A program made the position numbers and the translations under genes. Below are positions 8,289-16,602 of a DNA stretch of 64,000 nt, piece by piece (position 1 is the first letter of the stretch; each line of letters starts with the position of its first letter). The stretch is from Bradyrhizobium sp. U87765 SZCCT0048 (lineage in GTDB: Bacteria; Pseudomonadota; Alphaproteobacteria; Rhizobiales; Xanthobacteraceae): positions 1,054,001 to 1,118,000 of the forward strand of contig NZ_JAFCMM010000001.1 in assembly GCF_018131225.1 (NCBI RefSeq), read 5' to 3'. Below the pieces are notes generated by a model, which was given only the letters and a program-made list of their open reading frames with translations, was not told the origin of the DNA and did not search any database.

Positions 8289-9049
8289 CCGATACGCTCC
8301 GCGTTCAATCCGTCGCCATCCGCTTCGGCGGCGTCCAGGCCCTCACCGACGTCAACTTCGCCGTGGCGAGCGGCGAGATCGTCGGACTGATCGGCCCCAA
8401 CGGTGCCGGCAAGACCACCCTGCTCAAGATCATCGCCGGCGTGGCCCGCCCCGACAGCGGGCAGATCGTCATCGACGGCGAGGACGTCACCGCGCTGCCG
8501 ACGGCGCGGCGGGTCCAGAAGGGTCTTGCGATCACCCACCAGATCGTCCGCCCGTTCCGCTCCATGACGGTGCTGGACAATGTCGTGCTGGCCGCCGGCC
8601 ATCGCTTCACATCCAATCCGCTGACGGTGCTGTTCCACCGCGCCCGCAAGGCCGAGGAGGAACGCGCTGCCGCGATCCTGGCGCGGGTCGGCCTCGCCGG
8701 TCAGGAGCTCAAGGCGGTGACCGCGCTGCCGCTCGGCCATCTCAAGCGCCTGGAGGTCGCCCGCGCGCTTGCCGTGGAGCCGAAGCTGATCATGCTCGAC
8801 GAGCCCCTCGCCGGCCTCAACCACCGCGAGGCCGAAGAGCAGGTCGACACCATCGCCAGGCTCAATGCCGCCGGCGTCACCACCATTCTGATCGAACACA
8901 ACCTGCGCGAGGTGCTGCGGGTGTGCCGCCGCATGCTGGTGCTCGACGGCGGCCGTATCATCGCGGACGGCGATCCGCACAGCGTCATCGCGGACAAGGC
9001 GGTGCGCGAGGCTTATGTCGGAAAGGCGGCGGACCATGCTGCGGCTTGA
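8285..9049 (+). CDS. livG: ABC ATPase, LivG type
   Basis: A 254-residue ATPase. It shows Walker A GPNGAGKTTLL, a Q-loop region around ITHQIVRPF, and Walker B LIMLDEPLAGLN. The ABC signature is unusual: the position normally reading LSxGQ reads LPLGHLKRLEVARAL, still followed by the family's conserved KRLEVARALA. The C-terminal H-loop is ILIEHNLREVL. It drives the LivHM channel. The start overlaps livM by 4 nt and its end overlaps livF. Confidence 0.92.
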   Translation: MTDTLRVQSVAIRFGGVQALTDVNFAVASGEIVGLIGPNGAGKTTLLKIIAGVARPDSGQIVIDGEDVTALPTARRVQKGLAITHQIVRPFRSMTVLDNVVLAAGHRFTSNPLTVLFHRARKAEEERAAAILARVGLAGQELKAVTALPLGHLKRLEVARALAVEPKLIMLDEPLAGLNHREAEEQVDTIARLNAAGVTTILIEHNLREVLRVCRRMLVLDGGRIIADGDPHSVIADKAVREAYVGKAADHAAA

Positions 9050-9743
9050 ATCCCTGAGTTGCGGCTACGGCTCGGTGCGGGCCGTGCAGGACGTGTCGTT
9101 CGAGCTCGCGGCGCGGTCGTCGCTGGCCCTGCTCGGCCCCAACGGCGCCGGCAAGACCTCGACCATCATGGCGATCATGGGCCACACCACCATCCATGGC
9201 GGCCGCATCCTGTTCGAGGGCCAGGACATCACCCATCTGCCGCCGATCGGCCGGGTCGATCTCGGCATCGCGCTGGTGCCGGAAGGACGGCGGCTGTTCT
9301 CGGACCTGTCGGTGGAGGAGAACCTCACCGTGGGCGGCTATCGCCGCTCCATGGCCGACGACCGCCGCAACCGCGAGCGCGTCTACAGTCTGTTCCCGCG
9401 CCTGTCCGAACGGCGCAAGCAGGTCTCGGGCTCGCTGTCCGGCGGCGAGCAGCAGATGCTGGCCATGGGACGCGCGCTGATGGCCGAGCCAAAGCTGCTG
9501 CTGATCGACGAGCTGTCGCTCGGCCTGATGCCGAAGATGGTCGACCTGTGCTTCGACGCCCTCACCGCACTGAAGGCCGACGGCGTCACCATCCTGCTGG
9601 TCGAACAGAACACGTCGCGGGCGCTCGGCTTCACCGACCATGTCTGCATCATGACGTCAGGCTCCCTGGCGTTCACCGGCGCGTCGGCCGACGCGCAGGG
9701 CAACGACGAGCTGTTCGACGTCTTCGTCAACTCGCCCCACTGA
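9036..9743 (+). CDS. livF: ABC ATPase, LivF type
   Basis: A 235-residue ATPase with Walker A GPNGAGKTSTIMAIMG, signature LSGGEQQMLAMGRALM, Walker B LLLIDELSLGLMP and H-loop LLVEQNTSRAL. The ATG at 9036 is preferred over an in-frame ATG at 9015 because it starts the conserved MLRLESLSCGYG and has AAGGCGG upstream; the coding region overlaps livG by 14 nt. It completes the five-gene importer, and the enzyme genes follow after 21 nt. Confidence 0.92.
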   Translation: MLRLESLSCGYGSVRAVQDVSFELAARSSLALLGPNGAGKTSTIMAIMGHTTIHGGRILFEGQDITHLPPIGRVDLGIALVPEGRRLFSDLSVEENLTVGGYRRSMADDRRNRERVYSLFPRLSERRKQVSGSLSGGEQQMLAMGRALMAEPKLLLIDELSLGLMPKMVDLCFDALTALKADGVTILLVEQNTSRALGFTDHVCIMTSGSLAFTGASADAQGNDELFDVFVNSPH

Positions 9744-9764
9744 AGAGGGCAAAACAGGTGTCAC

Positions 9765-11147
9765 ATGAGTGATTTTGATCTGGTCGTCACCGGCCGTGTC
9801 GTCCTCACCGATCGCGTGATCGAGGATGGCTATGTCGCCGTGCGCAACGGCGTGGTCGAGCGCGTCGGCAGCGGCCGCGCGCCCCAGTCCCGCGAGCGGC
9901 AGGATTTCGGCGCCGCCTATGTCTTGCCCGGCGCGATCGACTCCCAGGTCCACTCCAAGTCGCAGCTCGGCCAGGAAGACTTCATCTGGTCGACCCGCGC
10001 CGCCGCGGCCGGCGGCGTCACCACCGTGGTCGACATGCCCTACGACGCCGGATTCCTGGTCTGCACCGGCGACCGCGTGCGGCAGAAGATCGCCGAGGCC
10101 GGCGCCCAGACGCGCGTCGACTTCGCCCTCTACGGCACGATCAACCCCGAGGACGGCGCCAGGCACATCGCCGGCATGGTCGAGGCCGGCGCGGCGGCGT
10201 TCAAGTTCTCCACCTTCTGCACCGACCCCAAGCGCTTCCCCCGCATCGCGCCGCAGACGCTCTATGAGTGCTTCGTCGAGATCGGCAAGCATGGCCTCGC
10301 CGCCGGCGTCCACAACGAGAACGACGAGATGGTGCGCGCGGCCATGAAGGCCGTGGAAGACTCCGGCATTCGCGACCATCGCGCCCACGGCCTGTCCCGC
10401 CCGCCGGTGACCGAAACACTGGCGATGGCCGAGGTCTACGAGATCGGCGCCCAGGCCGGCTGCTCCTCCCATATCGTCCACTGCTCGGTCGGCCGCGGCT
10501 ACGACCTCTGCGAGAGCTACCGCCGGCAGGGTTTTGACAGCACCATCGAGGCCTGCATCCACTATCTCGTCCTCGACGAGGAGAACGACGTCGCCCGTCT
10601 CGGTGGCAAGGCCAAGATCAATCCCCCGATCCGGCCGCGCCGCGAGGTCGAGGCACTGTGGCGGCATCTCGCCGCCGGCAATGTCACCGTGGTCTCGACC
10701 GACCATGTCAGTTGGTCGGAGGACCGCAAGACCAATCCGGACATGCTCAAGAACTCGTCGGGCGTACCCGGTCTCGAAGTGCTCTATTCCCTGCTGCTCA
10801 AGGGCCTGACCGAACGCAACATCGACGTGACCTGGGCGGCCCGCCTGCTCGCGGCCAATCCGGCGCGGCTGTTCCGCATCGGCGACCGCAAGGGGGCGAT
10901 CGCGCCCGGTCATGACGCCGACATCGTGGTGATGGCGCATGCGCCGCACCGCTACGATCCCGCCGCCAGTGGCCATAACTTCGTGACCTGGAGCCCCTAC
11001 GCCGGCATCGAGCTGCCCTATCGCCCGGTTGTGACCTTCCTGCGCGGCAGGATGATCTATGACGGCAAGGACGTGCTCGCCGAGCCCGGCAGCGGCGCCT
11101 TCGTCCGGCCATTGCCTGCCGCGACCCGCCTCGGGGCCGCGCACTGA
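9765..11147 (+). CDS. Hydantoinase/dihydroorotase-type cyclic amidohydrolase
   Basis: A 460-residue amidohydrolase-superfamily TIM barrel of the dihydropyrimidinase/hydantoinase/dihydroorotase group, which opens cyclic amides to N-carbamoyl amino acids using two metals bridged by a carboxylated lysine. Candidate ligands are H63 in DSQVHS, K147 in AAFKFST, H183, H239 (HIVHCSVGRG) and D313 in STDH. The usual first histidine of the D-x-H-x-H motif is Gln61, a replacement I recall from some dihydroorotase-like proteins. The next gene is an N-carbamoyl-amino-acid hydrolase whose ATG overlaps this stop by one base, so together they would take a hydantoin acid to an amino acid. Likely substrate: a hydantoin-5-propionate-type compound (inference from neighbours). 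Confidence 0.85.
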   Translation: MSDFDLVVTGRVVLTDRVIEDGYVAVRNGVVERVGSGRAPQSRERQDFGAAYVLPGAIDSQVHSKSQLGQEDFIWSTRAAAAGGVTTVVDMPYDAGFLVCTGDRVRQKIAEAGAQTRVDFALYGTINPEDGARHIAGMVEAGAAAFKFSTFCTDPKRFPRIAPQTLYECFVEIGKHGLAAGVHNENDEMVRAAMKAVEDSGIRDHRAHGLSRPPVTETLAMAEVYEIGAQAGCSSHIVHCSVGRGYDLCESYRRQGFDSTIEACIHYLVLDEENDVARLGGKAKINPPIRPRREVEALWRHLAAGNVTVVSTDHVSWSEDRKTNPDMLKNSSGVPGLEVLYSLLLKGLTERNIDVTWAARLLAANPARLFRIGDRKGAIAPGHDADIVVMAHAPHRYDPAASGHNFVTWSPYAGIELPYRPVVTFLRGRMIYDGKDVLAEPGSGAFVRPLPAATRLGAAH

Positions 11148-12406
11148 TGAGCGCCTCCCGTCCGCCGATCGACAGCGACCGTCTGTGGAACGACGTGATG
11201 GCTCTGGGAGCCATCACGGATCCAGATCGCCCCTACACGCGCCGGTCGTTTTCGGCGCGCTTCCTCGAGGGGCGGCAATGGCTGCGTGAGCGGTTCGAGG
11301 CCGCCGGCCTGTCGGTGCGGCTCGACACCGGCGCCAACGTGATCGCCCGCCTCGAAGGCAGCGTGCCGGACGCGCCGCCGATCATGCTGGGCTCGCATTC
11401 CGACACGGTGCCGTCGGGTGGCCGCTTCGACGGCATTGCCGGCATCCTCACGGCGCTCGAAGCCGTGCGCGCACTGAAAGAGGCCGGCTACACGCCGCGC
11501 CATCCCATCGAGATCGTCGATTTTCTCGCCGAGGAGCCGAGCGAGTACGGCGTCTCCTGCGTCGGCAGCCGCGCCATGGTTGGTGCGCTCGATGCGAAGA
11601 TGCTTGGTTACACCAACGCAAAGGGCGAGACGCTGGCCGCAGCTATCACCCGTGTCGGCGGCGACCCGGCGCGCTTCGATGAGGCCAGGCCATCCGCCAT
11701 CGCCGGCTATCTCGAACTCCACATCGAGCAGGGCACTGTGCTCGAGAGCAACGCCATCCCGCTCGGGCTGGTGACCGCGATCGTCGGCATCGTCCGTGTC
11801 GAGATCGTATTCCACGGCGCGGCCGACCATGCCGGAACGACCCCGATGGCCTATCGGCACGACGCCGCCGTGCCCGCGGCCGGTCTGGTGACCGCGATCG
11901 CCGCGCGCGCCAGGGACATCGCCGACCGTGGCGAGGGCCACTTCGTGGCCACCACCGGTGTGCTCGAGATCAGCCCCAATGCCGCCAATGTCGTTCCCGG
12001 TGGAGCGCGCATGATCGTCGACATTCGCGCCGAAGACGCCGCCGTGATGGACGACTTCGCCACGTGGCTCGACCAGGAGAGCCAGGCTATCGCGATCCGG
12101 ACCGGCGTCGCGCGCGCCAGCTTCTCCGTGCTGTCGCGCAACCTGCCCTCGCCGTGCGACGCTCACCTGCGCGACGTGCTGCAGCGCGCCGCCGACAAGC
12201 TGGGTCATTCCACCATGTCGCTGGCGTCGGGCGCCGGCCACGACGCCGCGTTCGTGTCGCGCATCGGGCCGAGCGCGATGCTGTTCATTCCCTGCCGCGA
12301 AGGCAAGAGTCACTGCCCCGAGGAATGGGCCGAGCCCGAGGCGCTGGCCACCGGCGCCGCCACCCTGTTCGAAGCCATCCGCCTGCTCGACGGGCAGAAC
12401 ACTTGA
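11147..12406 (+). CDS. N-carbamoyl-L-amino-acid amidohydrolase (M20 family)
   Basis: A 419-residue Zn-dependent hydrolase of the hydantoinase/carbamoylase/allantoate-amidohydrolase branch of peptidase family M20. Metal-site motifs are GSHSDTVPSGGRFDG (H84, D95), EE at 129-130 and HIEQG (H192); the dimerisation lid region contains FHGAADHAGTTPM, and HCPEEW lies near the C-terminus. It would remove the carbamoyl group as CO2 and NH3, releasing an amino acid. The loop after EE reads PSEYGVSCVGS where carbamoylases I recall read EEGSRFG, which may mark a subfamily. Translation is coupled to the preceding hydantoinase gene (TGATG). N-carbamoyl-glutamate is a reasonable guess from the urocanase-like partner. 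Confidence 0.87.
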   Translation: MSASRPPIDSDRLWNDVMALGAITDPDRPYTRRSFSARFLEGRQWLRERFEAAGLSVRLDTGANVIARLEGSVPDAPPIMLGSHSDTVPSGGRFDGIAGILTALEAVRALKEAGYTPRHPIEIVDFLAEEPSEYGVSCVGSRAMVGALDAKMLGYTNAKGETLAAAITRVGGDPARFDEARPSAIAGYLELHIEQGTVLESNAIPLGLVTAIVGIVRVEIVFHGAADHAGTTPMAYRHDAAVPAAGLVTAIAARARDIADRGEGHFVATTGVLEISPNAANVVPGGARMIVDIRAEDAAVMDDFATWLDQESQAIAIRTGVARASFSVLSRNLPSPCDAHLRDVLQRAADKLGHSTMSLASGAGHDAAFVSRIGPSAMLFIPCREGKSHCPEEWAEPEALATGAATLFEAIRLLDGQNT

Positions 12407-12433
12407 CGCCGTAACCGGCCGAAGGAGAGCCAC

Positions 12434-13522
12434 ATGGGACGTATTCTGGGACCGAAAGATGTCGAAGCGGCCGTCAAGGGCGGCTCGGTGTTCGCCGCCG
12501 GCGGCGGCGGCTGGGCCGACCATGGCCGGATGCTCGGCACTGCCGCGGTGAACGCCGGCAAGCCCGAGCTGGTGTCGATGGACGAAGTCCCCGACGACGC
12601 CTGGATCGCCACCGCTGCCGCGATCGGCGCGCCCGCCGGCACCACCGAGTGGGAAATGCGTGGCGTCGACTACGTCAAGGCGGTGCAGCTCGTCCAGGAG
12701 GCGCTCGGCGCTCCGATCTACGGCTTGATGATCGGCCAGAACGGCAAGTCCAGCACGCTCAACGGCTGGCTGCCGTCCGCCATCCTCGGCACCAAGGTGG
12801 TCGATGCCGTCGGCGATATCCGCGCCCATCCCACCGGGGACATGGGCTCGATCGGCCTCGCCAAATCGCCACAGCAGATGATCCAGTCGGCCGTCGGCGG
12901 CAACCGCAGCAAGAACTCCTACATCGAGCTGGTGATCCGCGGCGCCACCGCGAAGATCTCGCCGGTCCTGCGCACGGCGTCCGACATGTCCGGCGGCTTC
13001 ATCGCGTCCTGCCGCAATCCCCTGCCCGCCTCGTATGTGAAGAAGAATGCCGCGCTCGGCGGCATTTCGATCGCGCTGGGGCTCGGCGAAGCCATCATCG
13101 ATGCCGAGCCGAAAGGCGGCTCGGCCGTGATCGACGCCATCGTCAAGCAGACCAGGGGCGCCATCATCGGCCAGGGCAAGGTGCGCAGGAAGGCGGTCGT
13201 CTACACCAATGAGGCGTTCGACGTCGGCACTATCACCATCGGCGACGGCGCCAAGGCGGTGACGCTGCATGTCATGAACGAATACATGGCGGTCGACAGC
13301 GCCGACGGCGAGCGTCTCTCCGGCTTCCCGGACGTCATCACCACGCTGAATCCGCAGGGTGAGCCGGTCAGCGTCGGCGAGCTGCGCGAGGGCGACGAGC
13401 TGCTGGTGCTGCGCATTCCCAAATCCGTCATTCCGCTGTCGTCCAGCGTCACCGACCCCTCGGTCTATCCGGTGGTCGAGAAGGCGCTCGGCATCAACCT
13501 GACCGACTACGCGCTCCGCTGA
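12434..13522 (+). CDS. DUF917 family protein (S-methyl-thiohydantoin desulfurase type)
   Basis: A 362-residue protein of the DUF917 family. It has the N-terminal AAVKGGSVFAAGGGGWADHG glycine-rich stretch, the middle segment VDAVGDIRAHPTGDMGSIGLA and a C-terminal beta domain from about residue 270 (VMNEYMAVDSADG). Characterised relatives remove sulfur from thiohydantoin rings, including 3-(5-oxo-2-thioxoimidazolidin-4-yl)propionate in ergothioneine breakdown. AAGGAGAG-like sequence lies upstream of the ATG. Its place between a carbamoylase and a urocanase-like hydratase matches that chemistry: hydratase makes a thiohydantoin acid, DUF917 makes the hydantoin acid, hydantoinase opens it. Family firm; the substrate here is inferred. 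Confidence 0.85.
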   Translation: MGRILGPKDVEAAVKGGSVFAAGGGGWADHGRMLGTAAVNAGKPELVSMDEVPDDAWIATAAAIGAPAGTTEWEMRGVDYVKAVQLVQEALGAPIYGLMIGQNGKSSTLNGWLPSAILGTKVVDAVGDIRAHPTGDMGSIGLAKSPQQMIQSAVGGNRSKNSYIELVIRGATAKISPVLRTASDMSGGFIASCRNPLPASYVKKNAALGGISIALGLGEAIIDAEPKGGSAVIDAIVKQTRGAIIGQGKVRRKAVVYTNEAFDVGTITIGDGAKAVTLHVMNEYMAVDSADGERLSGFPDVITTLNPQGEPVSVGELREGDELLVLRIPKSVIPLSSSVTDPSVYPVVEKALGINLTDYALR

Positions 13523-13533
13523 GGACGACCGAC

Positions 13534-15174
13534 ATGGCACGCAGCTTCAATGTGACCTCGGGCGGCCAGATCCGCTGCCGCGGCTGGCGGCAGGAAGGGC
13601 TGCTGCGCCTGCTGGAGAATGTCCTCGCCGTCGGCGAGGACCCTGACAACCTCATCGTCTATGCCGCGCTCGGCCGCGCCGCGCGCGACTGGCCGTCCCA
13701 TGACCGCATCGTCGAGGCGCTCAAGACCATCGACACCGGCGAGACGCTGCTGGTGCAGTCCGGCAAGCCGATCGGCGTGCTGCGCACCCACGCCCGCGCG
13801 CCCGTGGTCATCATGGCCAACTGCAACATGGTCGGCCAGTGGGCCAAGGCCGAGAAGTTCTACGACCTCGCCAACAAGAACCTGATCTGCTGGGGCGGTC
13901 TCACGGCTGGCGACTGGCAGTACATCGGCTCGCAGGGCGTCATCCAGGGCACCTATGAGATCTTCATGCGGATCGCCGCCCGCCACTTCGGCGGCAGCCT
14001 CGCCGGACGGTTCGTGCTGACCGCAGGTCTCGGCGGCATGGGCGGAGCCCAGCCCCTCGCCGGCACCATGGCGGAAGCCGCGATCCTGTGCATCGAGGTC
14101 GACGAGACGCGGATCGACAAGCGCATGGCGATCGGCTTCCTCGATGCCAAGGCCGCCTCGCTCGACGAGGCGCTGGCGATGATCCGCACCGCGCAGGCCG
14201 AGAAACGACCGCTGTCTGTCGGCCTGTGCGCCAATGCCGCCGATATCTATCCCGAAATCGCCCGGCGCGGCATCGTCCCCGACGTCGTCACCGACCAGAC
14301 CGCCGCCCACGACCTCGTCTACGGCTATGTCCCCGCAGGCCGGCCGCTCGCGGAAGTTCGCGCGCTGCGCACCGAGAATCCGCAGTTGCTGATGGACGAG
14401 TCGATGCGGTCGATCGTGCGCCATGTCTCGGCCATGCTCGAGTTCCAGGCCAGGGGCGCCGTGGTGTTCGACAACGGCAACCTGATCCGCACCCATGCAA
14501 AGAACGGCGGCGTTGCCAACGCCTTCGACATTCCGATCTTCACCGAAGCCTTCCTGCGCCCGCTGTTCGCCCGCGCCATCGGCCCGTTCCGCTGGATCGC
14601 GCTGTCGAACGATCCCGACGACATCCGCAAGATCGACGACCTCCTGCTGGAAAAGTTCCCGGACAACCAGATCGTGTCCAACTGGGTGCACCTCGCGCGC
14701 AAGCATGTGCCGTTCGAGGGGCTGCCGGCGCGCATCGCCTGGCTCGGCCATGGCGAGCGCACTGAACTCGGCCTCGCCGTCAACCGCATGGTGCGCGAGC
14801 ATCGCCTGTCCGGCCCGATCGCGTTCACGCGTGACCACCTGGATGCGGGCGCGATGGCCCACCCCAACATCATGACCGAGAACATGCGGGATGGCTCCGA
14901 CGCCATCGCCGACTGGCCGCTGCTCAACGCCATGGTCAACTGCGCCTCCCAGGCCGACCTCGTTGCGATCCATTCCGGCGGCGGTGGTTATTCCGGCTAC
15001 ATGACCAGCGCCGGGGTGACGCTGATCGCCGACGGCACCGCTGCCGCCGACGAGCGGCTAGCGCTGACCCTGACCAACGACACCTCCACCGGCGTGATGC
15101 GCTATGCTGACGCCGGCTACGAGGATTCGTATGACGAAATCCGGAAGACCGGCATCAACCACTTCCGCCTCTGA
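13534..15174 (+). CDS. Divergent urocanase-family hydratase
   Basis: A 546-residue urocanase homologue (canonical HutU is about 555). NAD-binding LTAGLGGMGGAQPLAG (162-177) and PDVVTDQTAAHD (249-260) are kept, as is RDHLDAG. Two active-site stretches differ from the canonical sequence as I recall it: GLPARICW is GLPARIAW, so the residue matching the reactive cysteine (Cys410 of Pseudomonas HutU) is Ala402; and LHHGGGVGMG is IHSGGGGYSG around 480. So it is probably not a plain urocanate hydratase. Thiourocanate hydratase of the ergothioneine route is the closest functional model given DUF917 next door (11-nt gap). No hutH, hutI or hutG genes are nearby. GAGGAC upstream supports the start. Confidence 0.85.
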   Translation: MARSFNVTSGGQIRCRGWRQEGLLRLLENVLAVGEDPDNLIVYAALGRAARDWPSHDRIVEALKTIDTGETLLVQSGKPIGVLRTHARAPVVIMANCNMVGQWAKAEKFYDLANKNLICWGGLTAGDWQYIGSQGVIQGTYEIFMRIAARHFGGSLAGRFVLTAGLGGMGGAQPLAGTMAEAAILCIEVDETRIDKRMAIGFLDAKAASLDEALAMIRTAQAEKRPLSVGLCANAADIYPEIARRGIVPDVVTDQTAAHDLVYGYVPAGRPLAEVRALRTENPQLLMDESMRSIVRHVSAMLEFQARGAVVFDNGNLIRTHAKNGGVANAFDIPIFTEAFLRPLFARAIGPFRWIALSNDPDDIRKIDDLLLEKFPDNQIVSNWVHLARKHVPFEGLPARIAWLGHGERTELGLAVNRMVREHRLSGPIAFTRDHLDAGAMAHPNIMTENMRDGSDAIADWPLLNAMVNCASQADLVAIHSGGGGYSGYMTSAGVTLIADGTAAADERLALTLTNDTSTGVMRYADAGYEDSYDEIRKTGINHFRL

Positions 15175-15204
15175 AACGCCAACCACCGGACCGGCGACGA
15201 CACC

Positions 15205-16563
15205 ATGACTGACCAGAGCATGCGCGGCCTGATCGCCGCGCTGGACGCCCGCGGCGACCTTCACCGCGTCACCCGCAACGTCGATCCGAAGTTCGAGCTC
15301 GGCGCCGTGCTGGCGCTGCGTGATCGCGGGCCAGCCCAGTTGTTCGAGAACGTCGGGGGATCGCCCATACCGGTGGTCGGCAACCTGCTGTCGAGCCGCG
15401 AGCGCTATGCGCTCGGCCTCGGCATTCCGGTCTCGGACCTCGACCAGCGCCTGGCCACAGCGCTGCACCGTCCGATCGCTCCCAAAATGGTCGACAGCGC
15501 ACCGGTCCAGGCCGTGGTGCAGACCGACGCCATCGACCTCGCCCGCTTGCCCGTGCCGAGCTGGTTCGAGCGCGAGGTCGCCCCCTACATCACCGCCGGC
15601 GTGATCATCGCCAGGGATCCGGAGACCGGACGGCGCAACGTCTCGATCGCCCGCCTGCGCCTCGAAGGCGGCGGCCGAATCATGGCGGGCATCGCCAAGA
15701 ACCATCACCTCTACCTGATCGCCGACAAGGCCAAGGCGATGGGCCGCAAGCTCGAGATCGCGGTGGCGATCGGCAACCACACCGCCGTGCTGCTGGGATC
15801 GCAGCTCTATCTCGGCCTCGGCGACGACGAATACGACAACATCGGCGGCCTGCTTGGCGAGCCGCTGGAACTGGTCAAATGCCGGACGGTGGATCTCGAA
15901 GTCCCCGCCCATGCCGAAATCGTGCTCGAGGGCGAGCTCGACCCGGACGAGCTGATCGACGAAGGGCCGGTGTCGGAATTCCACGGCTTCTATGTCAATT
16001 ACGGCCCTGGCATCGGCGGAACCATCCGCTGCATCACCCGCCGCAGCGACGCTATCTACCAGGCGATCCTGCCCGGCTACGCCAGCGAACACTGCCTGCT
16101 CGGCGGCATCGCGATCGCGGCAACGCTGTGCCAGGCGCTGCAGCGCATGATCCCGGCGGTGCGCCGTGTCCTGATCACCGAAGGCGGCATGGGCCGCCTC
16201 CACGCCGTGATCTCGATGCACCGCCCCCGCCTCGGCGAGGGCAAACGCGCCGTCCTGCTCGCCATGGGCCAGGTCAACCTGCTCAAGCTGGTGACAGTGG
16301 TCGACGACGACATCGACATCGAGAATCCGCGCGAGGTCGAATGGGCGCTGGCGGCCCGCTTCCGCGGTCACGAGGATCTCGTCGTCATCCCCGGCGTCAA
16401 GGCCGACCGCTGCGATCCCGTCCACGAGGACCTCACCGTCGCCAAGATCGGCATGGTGGCGACCACACGCCCCGGCGATGGCGAGCCGCTGTCGCGCTCC
16501 GAGCTCGTGCGCGCACCGGAGCAGGTGCTGCAGCAGGTCCGGCGCGACCTCGACCAGTATTGA
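15205..16563 (+). CDS. ubiD: UbiD-family prenyl-FMN decarboxylase
   Basis: A 452-residue UbiD-type (de)carboxylase. Family marks are the segment NVSIARLRLEGGGRIMAGI, which aligns with the prenyl-FMN/metal-binding strand, the acidic motif EGELDPDELIDEGPVSEFHG carrying the conserved glutamates, and the C-terminal IPGVKADRCDPVH. UbiD enzymes reversibly decarboxylate aromatic or alpha,beta-unsaturated acids with prenyl-FMN made by UbiX; the partner ubiX is at 2633-3208. Last gene of the operon, 30 nt after the urocanase homologue and followed by a strong hairpin. An imidazole-acrylate or a heteroaromatic acid would suit both this enzyme and its neighbours, but no substrate can be read from the sequence. 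Confidence 0.9.
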   Translation: MTDQSMRGLIAALDARGDLHRVTRNVDPKFELGAVLALRDRGPAQLFENVGGSPIPVVGNLLSSRERYALGLGIPVSDLDQRLATALHRPIAPKMVDSAPVQAVVQTDAIDLARLPVPSWFEREVAPYITAGVIIARDPETGRRNVSIARLRLEGGGRIMAGIAKNHHLYLIADKAKAMGRKLEIAVAIGNHTAVLLGSQLYLGLGDDEYDNIGGLLGEPLELVKCRTVDLEVPAHAEIVLEGELDPDELIDEGPVSEFHGFYVNYGPGIGGTIRCITRRSDAIYQAILPGYASEHCLLGGIAIAATLCQALQRMIPAVRRVLITEGGMGRLHAVISMHRPRLGEGKRAVLLAMGQVNLLKLVTVVDDDIDIENPREVEWALAARFRGHEDLVVIPGVKADRCDPVHEDLTVAKIGMVATTRPGDGEPLSRSELVRAPEQVLQQVRRDLDQY

Positions 16564-16571
16564 GCCAGCCG

Positions 16572-16602
16572 GCATCGGCGCGGCATGACGCCGCGGCGAT
16601 GC
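16572..16602. terminator. Strong bidirectional hairpin between convergent genes
   Basis: GCATCGGCGCGGC and GCCGCGGCGATGC form a 13-bp stem with one mismatch and a 5-nt loop (ATGAC), between the end of ubiD (plus) and the end of the bestrophin-like gene (minus). There is no long T-run, but the position and stability suggest it ends transcription from both sides. Confidence 0.6.

Noticed and set aside
11057..13540. An 827-codon open frame on the minus strand
   Set aside because: Antisense to the carbamoylase and DUF917 genes, both of which have clear families, ribosome sites and coupling; the frame has no domain.
13534..15174. Ordinary histidine utilisation (hut) operon
   Set aside because: No histidase, imidazolonepropionase or formimidoylglutamase is present, and the urocanase lacks the usual active-site cysteine.
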